NCBI GenBank assembly: GCA_904420085.1
Contig: CAJFUA010000065.1
Span: forward strand, 62,001-126,000
Direction of reading: 5' to 3'
DNA from: an uncultured Eubacterium sp.
Lineage (GTDB): Bacteria; Bacillota; Clostridia; Lachnospirales; Lachnospiraceae
Length of the DNA: 64,000 nt
Numbering within the stretch: position 1 is the first letter of the stretch; every line of letters begins with the position of its first letter. The notes under the pieces are model-generated. The model made no database searches, had not been told where the DNA came from, and worked only from the letters and a program-made list of their open reading frames with translations. Below, one piece after another: positions 35,929 to 45,175 of this stretch. Both the position numbers and the translations under genes were made by a program.

Positions 35929-37719
35929 ATGAAAAAAGAATACGTAATGGGGAACGGCGCCATCGCCCTGGGGGCTTTGGCAGCCGGAATCAATTTGGTT
36001 TCCGGTTATCCCGGCACCCCGTCTTCCGAAATACTTGAGACGGTCAGCAAACACAAACAGGGCAATGTACATGTTGAATGGTCCGTCAACGAAAAAGCCG
36101 CCTTGGAACTTGCCGCCAGCGCCTCCTACTGCGGAGCAAGGACGCTGGTAACCATGAAACAGGTAGGATTAAATGTAGCTTCCGACCCTTTAATGTCTCT
36201 GGCATATGTGGGCGTAAAGGGCGGTATGGTCATTGTCTCTGCGGACGACCCGGGGCCAATTTCTTCCCAGACGGAACAGGATACAAGAATGTTTGCACAG
36301 TTCTGCCGCATTCCTGTATTTGATCCTTCTTCCCCGGAAGAAGCTTATGAGATGATACAGGACGCATTTACATATTCAGAAAAATATAAAACGCCTGTTT
36401 TATTCCGACCTACGACAAGAATCTGTCACGCATACGCTTCCATTGATATTCCGGAAACAACCAGACCAAAAGACTTTGACGGATTTGTAAAAGATTCCAA
36501 ACGATGGGTGATTTTCCCGAAACTTTCTTTCCAAAATCACGCAATGATTGAAAAGCGCAATCCTCTGATTGGCGACGACTTTTCTACATATTCCGGAAAT
36601 ACGGTTACCGGAACCGGTAAAAAAGCAGTTTTTGCCAGCGGCGTCAGTTATGCGTATGCAAAAGAATATTTACAACATCATCCTGAAGTAAAGCTCTGCA
36701 GGATTGCCACTCCATACCCTTTTCCTGAACAGTTTGTTTTATCCTGTCTGGAAGGGGTGGATGACGTTTTGTGTATTGAGGAACTCAGCCCGTTTATGGA
36801 ATCAGAACTGTTAAAACTGGCAGGAAAACACCATTTATCCGTGAACATTTACGGAAAAGAAGCCGGTCATATAAAACACAGTGGTGAGAACTCAGCCAAC
36901 TATATCGAGAAAGTTCTGTGCGATTTCTTACAGACAGAACCTCGTTTTGCAGGAACAGATGTGTCCGATATGCCAGAGCTTCCGGTTCGTCCTCCGGTAC
37001 TGTGTGCAGGATGTCCCCATCGCGCTTCCTTTTATGCAGTCAAAAAGGCTATGACCGGTAAAAAAAGTTATTTCTGTGGGGATATCGGCTGTTACACTTT
37101 AGGAAATGCCATGCCTCTGGATATGGTGGATACCTGTCTCTGTATGGGCGCCGGCATCACCATGGCACAGGGATTTTCCTGGATGGATCCGGACAGTACC
37201 TGTTTTGCCTTTGTGGGTGATTCCACTTTTTTTGCTTCCGGTATGACCGGAGTGGTCAACGCCATTTATAACGAAGCAAATATAGTACTGTGCATATTAG
37301 ATAACTCCACCACCGCCATGACCGGACATCAGCCACATCCCGGAACAGGCAGAAACATGATGGGAAATGTGGTAGAAAAAGTTGATATCAAAAAAGTCTT
37401 GGAAGGCATGGGCGTAAAGAAAATTGTCACAACGAACCCGCTGGATTTAAAGAATACCATTGATGTAATCCGTGACTGTGCCAATACAGACGGCGTAAAG
37501 GCAATTATCTTTCAGTCTCCTTGTATCGCATTGTTTCAATCAGATAAAAAAATGCAGATTTCAGACACATGTATTCAATGTAAAAAATGTATCAGGGAAA
37601 TCGGATGCCCTGCCATCAGTATCATAGAGAATAAAGTGACCATCAATTCTGATTTATGTACCGGGTGCGGTTTATGCAGCCAGATTTGTCCTGTAAATGC
37701 CATAGGAGGTGAAAAATAA
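35929..37719 (+). CDS. iorA: Indolepyruvate ferredoxin oxidoreductase, alpha subunit
   Basis: Catalytic subunit that oxidatively decarboxylates aryl pyruvates (from Trp, Phe, Tyr transamination) to aryl-acetyl-CoA, reducing ferredoxin. Of 596 residues, the N-terminal part has the pyrimidine-type domain (SGYPGTPSSEI). The thiamine-diphosphate motif is FVGDSTFFASG to NAIYNEAN. The C-terminus carries two [4Fe-4S] sets (CIQCKKC and CTGCGLCSQIC), the first with a slightly irregular fourth Cys (EIGCP). The start at 35929 follows CTGGAGGAT. The longer frame lies in the promoter. Its stop overlaps the iorB start by one base. Confidence 0.94.
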   Translation: MKKEYVMGNGAIALGALAAGINLVSGYPGTPSSEILETVSKHKQGNVHVEWSVNEKAALELAASASYCGARTLVTMKQVGLNVASDPLMSLAYVGVKGGMVIVSADDPGPISSQTEQDTRMFAQFCRIPVFDPSSPEEAYEMIQDAFTYSEKYKTPVLFRPTTRICHAYASIDIPETTRPKDFDGFVKDSKRWVIFPKLSFQNHAMIEKRNPLIGDDFSTYSGNTVTGTGKKAVFASGVSYAYAKEYLQHHPEVKLCRIATPYPFPEQFVLSCLEGVDDVLCIEELSPFMESELLKLAGKHHLSVNIYGKEAGHIKHSGENSANYIEKVLCDFLQTEPRFAGTDVSDMPELPVRPPVLCAGCPHRASFYAVKKAMTGKKSYFCGDIGCYTLGNAMPLDMVDTCLCMGAGITMAQGFSWMDPDSTCFAFVGDSTFFASGMTGVVNAIYNEANIVLCILDNSTTAMTGHQPHPGTGRNMMGNVVEKVDIKKVLEGMGVKKIVTTNPLDLKNTIDVIRDCANTDGVKAIIFQSPCIALFQSDKKMQISDTCIQCKKCIREIGCPAISIIENKVTINSDLCTGCGLCSQICPVNAIGGEK

Positions 37720-38315
37720 TGAATCAAGATATTTTAATCTGCGGCGTAGGCGGGCAGGGAACTGTTCTTGCCTCCAAGCTGATTGCCTCCGCCGCCATGA
37801 ATTTAGGGAATGTTGTTCATTCTGCAGAAACCATCGGAATGGCACAGCGGGGCGGTTCCGTCACCAGCCATATCCGCATCGGCAATACGGCCAGTTCTCC
37901 TCTTATTCCTATGGGAAGCGCAGATTTGATTCTGGCTTTCGAACCTTCCGAAGCGGTACGGAATCTTGCATATTTAAAAGAAGATGGTACCATAATTGTA
38001 AACCGTGTACCGATTGCTCCTTCCACTGCTTCTGCTGAAAATCTATCTTATGACGGCACGGAGATGATTGACTATCTACATAAAAAGTGTCACTGCGTGG
38101 TAGTGGATGGCGAAGAATTATGCAGGCCTTTTGGCAGTTCTAAATTTTTTAACATTGCAATTCTTGGCGTGGCCGTTGGTTGCAAAAAAATAGAGATTGG
38201 TGCAGATGTGATTATAAATGAAATTGAAAAAAGAATACCGGAGCGGTTTATTTTCTTAAATAAAGATGCATTCCATGCCGGTATCAGAATGGGAGAGACA
38301 TATGAAGTTAAATAA
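37719..38315 (+). CDS. iorB: Indolepyruvate ferredoxin oxidoreductase, beta subunit
   Basis: The gamma-type catalytic domain subunit that completes IorA, 198 residues. It has the CGVGGQGTVLASKL nucleotide/CoA-binding loop, the ETIGMAQRGGSVTSHIR block and AFEPSEAVR, all typical. Its ATG shares a base with the iorA stop (TAATG), indicating translational coupling. The downstream paaK starts within its last 14 bases. Confidence 0.94.
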   Translation: MNQDILICGVGGQGTVLASKLIASAAMNLGNVVHSAETIGMAQRGGSVTSHIRIGNTASSPLIPMGSADLILAFEPSEAVRNLAYLKEDGTIIVNRVPIAPSTASAENLSYDGTEMIDYLHKKCHCVVVDGEELCRPFGSSKFFNIAILGVAVGCKKIEIGADVIINEIEKRIPERFIFLNKDAFHAGIRMGETYEVK

Positions 38316-39552
38316 TACACAAATAAAACAGATTGATGCACAAATTCAACGGTTAATCAAGTCAGGCAGTTACTACGGAAAATTGTATCAGGAAATGGGG
38401 ATTGACGGCATTGACAGCCAGGAAGCTTTTGAGGCTCTTCCTTTTTCCAGCAAAGAAGATTTACGAAACGCTTATCCATTGGGAATACAGGCTGTTCCCG
38501 ATGAAGAAGTTGTACGTATCCACTCTTCCTCCGGCACTACCGGAAAGCCGGTCATTATTCCTTATACAGAAAAAGATGTAAACGATTGGGCAATTATGTT
38601 TGCAAGATGTTATGAGACCGCAGGAATTACCAGTCAGGACCGTATACAAATCACTCCCGGATATGGTCTTTGGACTGCGGGCATCGGTTTTCAGGCTGGA
38701 TGTGAAAAACTGGGAGCAATGGCTATTCCTATGGGACCGGGCAATACGGAAAAACAGTTGCAGATGATGATGGATTTAAAATCCACGGTCATTACCGCCA
38801 CATCCTCCTACGCTTTACTTCTTTCAGAAGAAATTACCAAGCGTGATTTAAAAGATAAAATTTGTCTGAAAAAGGGTGTTATCGGCTCTGAGCGTTGGAG
38901 CGATAAAATGAGAGACTCCATCCGCAAAGGACTTGGTATTGAATTATATGACATTTACGGACTGACAGAAATTTATGGTCCGGGTATCGGTATCAGTTGT
39001 GAACATGAAAACGGGATGCACTATTGGGATGATTATATCTATCTGGAAATTATCGACCCTGTCACCGGAAAACCTGTACCTGACGGAGAAGAAGGCGAGA
39101 TTGTCATTACCACTTTGGTAAAAGAAGGTGCCCCGCTCATCCGCTTCCGTACCCATGATATTTCCCGTATTCTTCCGGGAGAATGTGACTGTGGCAGTAA
39201 ATATCCCCGCATTGATATCATTAAGGGCAGAAGCGATGATATGTTTAAAGTTCACGGTGTCAACATGTTCCCTAGCCAGATTGAAGATTTGATTCAGAAC
39301 GTGGACGGCGTATCCAGCGAATACAGCGTCACCATCGCCCATGATGAGGAAATTAATAAAGATATTATGATTGTTACCATTGAGGCAGAAGGAAGGGTCA
39401 ACTTTGAAAATACGGCAAAGAAAATCACGGAGCTTTTCCGTTCAATGATCAATATTACGCCAAAAATTACAGTGGTTCCAATCGGTACACTTCCGAGAAG
39501 TGAAAAGAAAACAAAGCGTGTGATTGACTACCGCTACAAGAACGAATCCTAA
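38302..39552 (+). CDS. paaK: Phenylacetate-CoA ligase family protein
   Basis: AMP-forming adenylate enzyme that interconverts aryl acetates and their CoA esters, 416 residues. Motifs include HSSSGTTGKPVIIPYT (P-loop), YDIYGLTEIYGPG, and FRTHDISRI. A C-terminal lid has KGRSDDMFKVHGVNMFPSQIE. The start at 38302 has GGGAGAGAC and overlaps iorB. With IorAB it links aryl pyruvate oxidation to aryl acetates, either recovering ATP from aryl-acetyl-CoA or activating acids. The direction cannot be read from the sequence. Confidence 0.9.
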   Translation: MKLNNTQIKQIDAQIQRLIKSGSYYGKLYQEMGIDGIDSQEAFEALPFSSKEDLRNAYPLGIQAVPDEEVVRIHSSSGTTGKPVIIPYTEKDVNDWAIMFARCYETAGITSQDRIQITPGYGLWTAGIGFQAGCEKLGAMAIPMGPGNTEKQLQMMMDLKSTVITATSSYALLLSEEITKRDLKDKICLKKGVIGSERWSDKMRDSIRKGLGIELYDIYGLTEIYGPGIGISCEHENGMHYWDDYIYLEIIDPVTGKPVPDGEEGEIVITTLVKEGAPLIRFRTHDISRILPGECDCGSKYPRIDIIKGRSDDMFKVHGVNMFPSQIEDLIQNVDGVSSEYSVTIAHDEEINKDIMIVTIEAEGRVNFENTAKKITELFRSMINITPKITVVPIGTLPRSEKKTKRVIDYRYKNES

Positions 39553-39615
39553 TACGGGAATTTTGTCTGTGCAAGTTCTTGCATAGTTAAAAGACAATAC
39601 CACTTTCAAAAGAAA

Positions 39616-39679
39616 AAGGCGGACAATAAGGGGTATCTCCTCTCCATGAGAAACATTCCCCTGTTATTTTGTCCGCCTT
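39616..39679. terminator. Long hairpin between convergent paaK and dus genes
   Basis: Outer arms AAGGCGGACAA / TTGTCCGCCTT (39616-39626, 39669-39679) enclose a second GGGG/CCCC helix, making a 64-base structure. The T run follows on the minus strand, so it most likely terminates the dus gene. It is larger than ordinary terminators. Confidence 0.6.
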
Positions 39680-39710
39680 ATATGATTACCAGTACGATAT
39701 CACAACACGA

Positions 39711-40682
39711 TTACATATATCTTTCAAAAATTTCATCCACTGCTTTTTCATATTGATATACATTCTGTGCTTTTCGAATCATCTTGGCACATTTATGCTG
39801 ATCGGCAGTCATAAAAGAAAGATAATTCCACATTTCAATCATTTTATTCAGTAAATGTTTCCACGAACTCATTTCCTCTGTAAAGTCACCATATAATCTG
39901 TCATGAAATGCTCTTAATTTCTCCTTTGAAACATTTTGTTCGGAATGGACAGTCTCCCCGCTGTTTTCATGAGAAAAATTCTCCGTAAGAATCTCATTTG
40001 CCAGATTTGGGTTTCTTAACAGACCCCGGCCTAACATGACTGCACTGATGTCATATGTATGGCATATCTTTTCATAATCTTTTACCGTAAATACATTTCC
40101 ATTGTAACATAATTCATTTTTACTGACTTTATAAGCATAATCGAAGGCTTCCATGTCCGGTTTACCCTTGTACAACTGTACTCTTGTTCTCGGATGAACA
40201 ATCACTTCCTCAAACGGAAACTGATTGTATACTTCCATAATCTCCTCAAATTCCGATGATTCCAGTAATCCGATGCGGGTCTTTACGGAAATCTTCATAT
40301 CCAGTCTGTCAAATACGGTATCAAAAAATTTTGTCATTTCATAAGTGTCTTTCAAAAAACCGGCGCCACGGCTCTTGGATACCACGGTGCCTGACGGACA
40401 TCCGGCATTGAGGTTGACTTCCTGATATCCCATTTCCTGAAGCTGTCTTGCTCCCTTTATAAAATATTCTGCATTGTTTGCCATAATCTGGGGCACAAGA
40501 GTTACCTTTTCACTGTTGTTTTCCGGCAGTAAATCTCTGATCTCCTTCCCCTTTAATTTAGGGTTATGGCAGGGAGAGATAAATGGTGCAAAATACTTGT
40601 GGGGTCCTCCGAAGAAATCTGCAAAAGCATTTCTGTATATAAATCCTGTGACACCATCTATAGGTGCAAAATATAGTTTCAT
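39711..40682 (-). CDS. tRNA-dihydrouridine synthase family protein
   Basis: FMN-dependent enzyme that reduces uridines in tRNA, 323 residues. It opens with the Dus-type MKLYFAPIDGVTGFIYRNAF. The catalytic Cys is in VNLNAGCPSGTVVSKSRGAGFL, followed by VKTRIGL, EVIVHPRTRVQLYKGKPD, and the flavin-binding ELCYNGNV/GRGLLRNP. The bacterial subfamily (DusB-like or a separate clade) is not decided here. The start at 40682 follows GGAGAATCAC. The frame from 40724 is longer without a ribosome site. Confidence 0.9.
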   Translation of the reverse strand: MKLYFAPIDGVTGFIYRNAFADFFGGPHKYFAPFISPCHNPKLKGKEIRDLLPENNSEKVTLVPQIMANNAEYFIKGARQLQEMGYQEVNLNAGCPSGTVVSKSRGAGFLKDTYEMTKFFDTVFDRLDMKISVKTRIGLLESSEFEEIMEVYNQFPFEEVIVHPRTRVQLYKGKPDMEAFDYAYKVSKNELCYNGNVFTVKDYEKICHTYDISAVMLGRGLLRNPNLANEILTENFSHENSGETVHSEQNVSKEKLRAFHDRLYGDFTEEMSSWKHLLNKMIEMWNYLSFMTADQHKCAKMIRKAQNVYQYEKAVDEIFERYM

Positions 40683-40770
40683 GTGATTCTCCATTCTGAT
40701 ACAATTTGCATAAAAATTATTCATTATCTATTTATCATCACAAATTTTTATTATTATAACAAAAGATAGT

Positions 40771-40799
40771 TTGAAAAACCAGCACCACAATGTTATAAT
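40771..40799 (+). promoter_or_regulatory. Sigma-A promoter of argH
   Basis: TTGAAA (40771-40776) and perfect TATAAT (40794-40799) with a 17-bp spacer. The leader of about 80 bases contains AAGGT-GCAG and CTG-ACCTT segments (about 40838-40876) that can pair just ahead of the AAGGAGG site, but no known riboswitch is recognised. Confidence 0.7.
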
Positions 40800-40888
40800 C
40801 ATATAATTGTATTTTATATACAAATTATAAAAACATAAGGTGCAGACCCCTTTTATCAGGAAAGCTGACCTTACAAGGAGGTATACAT

Positions 40889-42259
40889 ATGAAATTATGG
40901 GGTGGTCGTTTTACAAAGGAAGAAAATCAGTTGGTACATAACTTTAATGAATCTCTTTCTTTTGACCAGAAGTTTTACGAACAGGATATTCGTGGCAGTA
41001 TTGCCCATGTAAAAATGCTTGGAAAACAAGCTATTATTTCCGAAAAGGAAATGAATCAGATTATAGATGGTTTAGAAGGTATCAGGTCAGACATTGAGGC
41101 CGGCAATTTAGTTTTCACAAAAGAAAGTGAAGATATTCACAGTTTTGTGGAAGCGAATCTGATTGAGCGGATTGGAGATGCCGGAAAAAAACTTCACACA
41201 GGGCGCAGCCGTAATGATCAGGTAGCTCTTGATATGAAACTTTATACAAGAGATGAAATTTCAGAATTAAACAGATTATTAAAGACGCTTCTCACCTCTT
41301 TGTTAAAAGTTATGAAAGAAAATACAGAAACCTATATGCCTGGTTTTACCCATCTGCAAAAAGCGCAGCCAATCACTCTGGCACATCATTTTGGCGCATA
41401 CTTTGAAATGTTCCGGCGCGACCGCGACCGGTTAGATGATATTTATAAAAGAATGAATTATTGTCCTTTAGGATCCGGTGCACTGGCAGGCACTACTTAT
41501 CCGCTGGACAGGGATTACACCGCCAGTCTGTTAGATTTTGAAGGTCCTACCCTAAACAGTATGGATTCCGTTTCAGACAGAGATTATGTGATTGAACTGT
41601 TAAGTGCATTGTCTACCATTATGATGCATCTGAGCCGTTTCTGTGAGGAAATCTGCATTTGGAATTCCAATGAATACGGTTTTGTAAACATAGATGACTC
41701 TTACAGTACCGGTTCCAGTATTATGCCGCAGAAGAAAAATCCGGATATTGCCGAATTAATCCGTGGCAAGACCGGACGTGTCTATGGCGCTCTTATTTCT
41801 ATTTTAACTACCATGAAAGGGATTCCGCTTGCCTATAATAAAGATATGCAGGAAGATAAAGAGTTAACCTTTGACGCTATCGACACGGTAAAAGGATGTA
41901 TCCTATTATTTACCGGAATGATTGACACAATGACATTTAACCTGGATACTATGGAGGCGAGCACAAAACACGGTTTTACCAATGCTACAGATGCCGCTGA
42001 TTATTTAGTAAATCATGGCGTGCCTTTCAGAGATGCTCATGGAATTGTAGGACAGTTGGTTTTATTCTGCGAAGAAAAAGGAATTGCCTTAGATGATATG
42101 ACTTTGGAAGAATATAAAGCCATCAGTCCTGTGTTTGAAGAGGACATCTACGATGCTATCAGTTTGGAAACCTGTGTGAACAAGCGTACAACTATCGGTG
42201 CTCCAAGTCCACAGTCCATGAAAGACGTTATAAAAATCTATGAAAAATATTTAAATTAA
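40889..42259 (+). CDS. argH: Argininosuccinate lyase
   Basis: Final step of arginine synthesis, splitting argininosuccinate into arginine and fumarate. The 456-residue protein has the N-terminal MKLWGGRFTKE, HTGRSRNDQVALD and the fumarase-superfamily signature GSSIMPQKKNPD, whose Ser is the catalytic base. Length is normal. AAGGAGGTATAC precedes the ATG. No argG lies next to it in this window. Confidence 0.97.
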   Translation: MKLWGGRFTKEENQLVHNFNESLSFDQKFYEQDIRGSIAHVKMLGKQAIISEKEMNQIIDGLEGIRSDIEAGNLVFTKESEDIHSFVEANLIERIGDAGKKLHTGRSRNDQVALDMKLYTRDEISELNRLLKTLLTSLLKVMKENTETYMPGFTHLQKAQPITLAHHFGAYFEMFRRDRDRLDDIYKRMNYCPLGSGALAGTTYPLDRDYTASLLDFEGPTLNSMDSVSDRDYVIELLSALSTIMMHLSRFCEEICIWNSNEYGFVNIDDSYSTGSSIMPQKKNPDIAELIRGKTGRVYGALISILTTMKGIPLAYNKDMQEDKELTFDAIDTVKGCILLFTGMIDTMTFNLDTMEASTKHGFTNATDAADYLVNHGVPFRDAHGIVGQLVLFCEEKGIALDDMTLEEYKAISPVFEEDIYDAISLETCVNKRTTIGAPSPQSMKDVIKIYEKYLN

Positions 42260-42294
42260 ACACAATTTTAAGGATAATGAAAGGAATGATTTGC

Positions 42295-42759
42295 ATGAAA
42301 AGAATTGTAATTTTTCTGATTTGTTTTATATTGTTTTTTAGCAGTACCGTCATATCTGATTATGATACGGTATCTGCCGCTACAGAGAAAAATGTCATAC
42401 TCTCTGCCCTGAAAAAAAATAGAATTAAATATGTAAAAAGTGATTTTAACTATAACTTTAAAAGCAATGTAGACTGGGGCTTTGAGCGTATGGTCGGATA
42501 TGGAAAAAAACGAAATTTAAAACTTGCAAAAAAATGTAAATTTTACGCCATTGATTATGTTCAGGGAGCAGATGTTTACAAAAGAGTTTCAAAACAGAAT
42601 TTCCGAAAATTAATGCGGTCATACAACTTTTCACGGGTTTATTTTACCGGATTTACAAAAGACGGACAGTTTATTGAAGTTCCATATTATTACGGATTTA
42701 TCTGCAAAGTGGTAATAAGAAACAGAAAGGTTGTCAAAATATATGAAGTAAATCAATAA
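42295..42759 (+). CDS. Small secreted protein of unknown function
   Basis: A 154-residue exported protein. The N-terminal signal peptide (MKRIVIFLICFILFFSS to about SAA, residues 1-29) precedes a Lys/Tyr/Phe-rich mature part with no recognised family. The mature sequence is basic and contains WGFERMVGYGKKR and repeated aromatic-basic patterns. Three in-frame ATGs exist (42277, 42286, 42295). The third is chosen because AAAGGA is well spaced and the signal peptide begins there. It is 35 bases after argH and may be read through from it. Confidence 0.7.
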   Translation: MKRIVIFLICFILFFSSTVISDYDTVSAATEKNVILSALKKNRIKYVKSDFNYNFKSNVDWGFERMVGYGKKRNLKLAKKCKFYAIDYVQGADVYKRVSKQNFRKLMRSYNFSRVYFTGFTKDGQFIEVPYYYGFICKVVIRNRKVVKIYEVNQ

Positions 42760-42822
42760 TTCTTTCAGTTTTATGCAAATACACCTTTCAAATTTTCTAA
42801 ATCCATCCATTACATGCACTTC

Positions 42823-42875
42823 AAAAAAGTACCGGTAGCAAATGAATTTTCATCATTCGCTACCGGTACTTTTTT
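42823..42875. terminator. Perfect 17-bp bidirectional terminator
   Basis: Arms 42823-42839 and 42859-42875 (GTACCGGTAGC core with A and T runs) and a 19-base loop lie between the convergent secreted-protein gene and proA. The left-hand T run overlaps the proA stop codon. Confidence 0.9.
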
Positions 42876-44160
42876 ATAAATCTAGAAAATGAAATGTTTT
42901 TCTCCCTTTTGCATAATCCTCAACAATATTGCCATTGCCATATAACTTATATTTATAGCTTACCAGCCCCTCCAATCCTACCGGACCTCTGGCATGAATC
43001 TTGCTGGTGCTGATTCCTACTTCTGCACCAAAGCCATATCGGTAACCATCTGCAAATCGTGTAGAACAGTTTTGATATACTCCTGCTGAATCAACATATC
43101 GCATAAAATATTCCGCAGTTTCCTGATTTTCGGTAATAATACAGTCTGTGTGATGAGAACCAAAGGCATTGATATGATTGACCGCTTCTTCCACACCTTC
43201 CACTTCTTTGGCTGAAACAATGTAATCTAAATATTCTGTTTTATCATCTTCCGCACTGCTCTCTTTGCACGGGCACAAGGCTGCAATTTTTCTGCTTCCT
43301 CTCAATTCCACCTGATGTTCTTTCAGTGCATCATACAAGCGTGGGATAAATACTTTCAGAATATCTTTATGTATCAGTAAGGTTTCCACTGCATTGCAGG
43401 CTGAGACATACTGAATTTTTGCATCAATAATCACAGAAACAGCCTTATCCAGATCAGCCTCTTTGTCCACATAAATGTGGCATATTCCGTCGGCATGCCC
43501 CATTACAGGAATTTTTGTATGATCCATAATATACTGGACAAAGGCGTTAGAACCTCTTGGAATCAGTAAATCCACATCACCATTGCAGGTCAGCAGTTCT
43601 GAAATTTCTGATCGTGCTTCCAACTGTAACATACAGTTTTCCGGCATTCCTGACTGAATGACCGCATCATAAATAATCTGAAACAGCACGCGGTTGCTGT
43701 TCATTGTTTCACTTCCGCCTTTTAAAATAACACAGTTTCCACTTTTAATACACAGAGAAGAAATCTGTATCAGAGCATCCGGTCTTGCTTCAAATATAAC
43801 GCCTATCACACCAATAGGACAAGTCTCCCGTATCAAAGTAAGTCCCTGGTCCAACTGACGGGTCATCTGCTTTTGAAATAAAGGGTCCTCTAAATGAATT
43901 AAATCATGTATTCCTGCAATCACATCTCTCAATTTTGTCTCATCAAATTTTAATCGTTTTACAATTGCCGCTGCCACATGATCCTTTTCTGCCTGCTCCA
44001 AATCTGCCTTATTCGCAGCAAATATTTTATCCTGATTTTTTTTCAGTGCCTCTGCAATGGCTTTTAGGGCATTGTTTCTCTGTTCGCCACTGCTTCCAGC
44101 CATCTTTGGAGCTGCCATTTTCACCGATTTTGCCTGTTCTCTTATATTCATATACCTCAT
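42874..44160 (-). CDS. proA: Glutamate-5-semialdehyde dehydrogenase (gamma-glutamyl phosphate reductase)
   Basis: NADPH-dependent second step of proline synthesis. The 428-residue aldehyde-dehydrogenase-fold protein has GVIGVIFEARPD, LKGGSETMNSN, the catalytic Cys in VSACNAVETLLIH, and RFADGYRYGFGAEVGISTSKIHARGPVGLEGL. The start at 44160 overlaps the mscS stop as ATGA, suggesting coupling. An alternative Met is three codons in. proB is not adjacent. Confidence 0.95.
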   Translation of the reverse strand: MRYMNIREQAKSVKMAAPKMAGSSGEQRNNALKAIAEALKKNQDKIFAANKADLEQAEKDHVAAAIVKRLKFDETKLRDVIAGIHDLIHLEDPLFQKQMTRQLDQGLTLIRETCPIGVIGVIFEARPDALIQISSLCIKSGNCVILKGGSETMNSNRVLFQIIYDAVIQSGMPENCMLQLEARSEISELLTCNGDVDLLIPRGSNAFVQYIMDHTKIPVMGHADGICHIYVDKEADLDKAVSVIIDAKIQYVSACNAVETLLIHKDILKVFIPRLYDALKEHQVELRGSRKIAALCPCKESSAEDDKTEYLDYIVSAKEVEGVEEAVNHINAFGSHHTDCIITENQETAEYFMRYVDSAGVYQNCSTRFADGYRYGFGAEVGISTSKIHARGPVGLEGLVSYKYKLYGNGNIVEDYAKGRKTFHFLDL

Positions 44161-45065
44161 CTCTCCTCTCCCAAATCGATATTTTTATGATTCATTACAT
44201 GAACTTCCAACTGATTATATGGAATCGTAATCCCGTTTTCTTCCAATCCCTTTTTTATATGCTCATTCAAATAAAAATATGCATCCCAATAATCTTTTGG
44301 TGCGACCCATGCTCTTGTCTCAAGATTGACGCTGCTTTCATCTAACAGCATAACTACCACATCATTGGGTTTATCCTTTAATGTATATGGAGTATTCAGA
44401 ATAATATTTCTCACAATTTCTTTTGCTTTCTGTAAATCGCTGTCATAATGTATGGAGAATTTTACATCCACACGTCGTCCGTCCTGATTGGAATAATTAA
44501 TAATGGTATTGTTTGATACCTCTCCATTGGGACATTTAATCAACCTGTTATCTGCTTTGACCAATGTGGTATAAACGATATCTATTTTCGATACTGTTCC
44601 TTCCTCACCATTTATCATCACATAGTCTCCTATCACAAAAGGTTTGGACAATAAAATCAGAACACCTCCTGCAAAATTGGATAAACTGCCCTGCAATGCC
44701 AGACCAATAGACAGACCTGCTGTTCCAAGCAGCGTGATAAAGGAAGTTGTTTCAATGCCGATTTGTCCACAGATAATAATCAGGACAATAACATACCCCA
44801 CAAATTTCACAAGAGAATCTACAAATTTTGCCACACCCTCGTCAGCGTTGGATTTTTTGAAAATATTCTTTACAAATTTTCTTAAAAGTTTAATAACGAG
44901 TTTTCCGACAGCGAAAATAATTATTGCAATAACAAGACTGATTCCGAAATCAATCAGTTTTTCCAAAAAGTTGTCCAGCATTCCTGTTAACGCGCCAACC
45001 TCTTTATTCAATTCATCCATTCCTGATTCCAACTCTGACACACTGCCTGCCAATAAAAAGTTCAT
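44157..45065 (-). CDS. mscS: Small-conductance mechanosensitive channel (MscS family)
   Basis: Heptameric inner-membrane channel that opens on membrane tension to relieve osmotic stress. The 302-residue protein has two N-terminal membrane helices. The pore helix TM3 is in FITLLGTAGLSIGLALQGSLSNFAGGVLILL (Ala/Gly-packing pattern), followed by PFVIGDYVMINGEEGTV. A soluble beta and alpha-beta vestibule completes it. The first 35 residues add an amphipathic segment before TM1. It overlaps proA by 4 bases. Proline is a compatible solute, so the pairing could link osmotic responses. Confidence 0.92.
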   Translation of the reverse strand: MNFLLAGSVSELESGMDELNKEVGALTGMLDNFLEKLIDFGISLVIAIIIFAVGKLVIKLLRKFVKNIFKKSNADEGVAKFVDSLVKFVGYVIVLIIICGQIGIETTSFITLLGTAGLSIGLALQGSLSNFAGGVLILLSKPFVIGDYVMINGEEGTVSKIDIVYTTLVKADNRLIKCPNGEVSNNTIINYSNQDGRRVDVKFSIHYDSDLQKAKEIVRNIILNTPYTLKDKPNDVVVMLLDESSVNLETRAWVAPKDYWDAYFYLNEHIKKGLEENGITIPYNQLEVHVMNHKNIDLGEER

Positions 45066-45175
45066 TTTTTCTCCACTTCTTCCTGTACCACTTTGCTTTT
45101 CATAAAATATGATAAATGGGACTATCCTGCAAACAGCCCCATTATCAAAATTTATTTTCTTATTGTCTCCAATAT

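Noticed and set aside
40800..40888. Riboswitch in the argH leader
   Set aside because: Short pairing segments exist, but no recognised aptamer core or terminator/antiterminator pair is present in about 80 bases.
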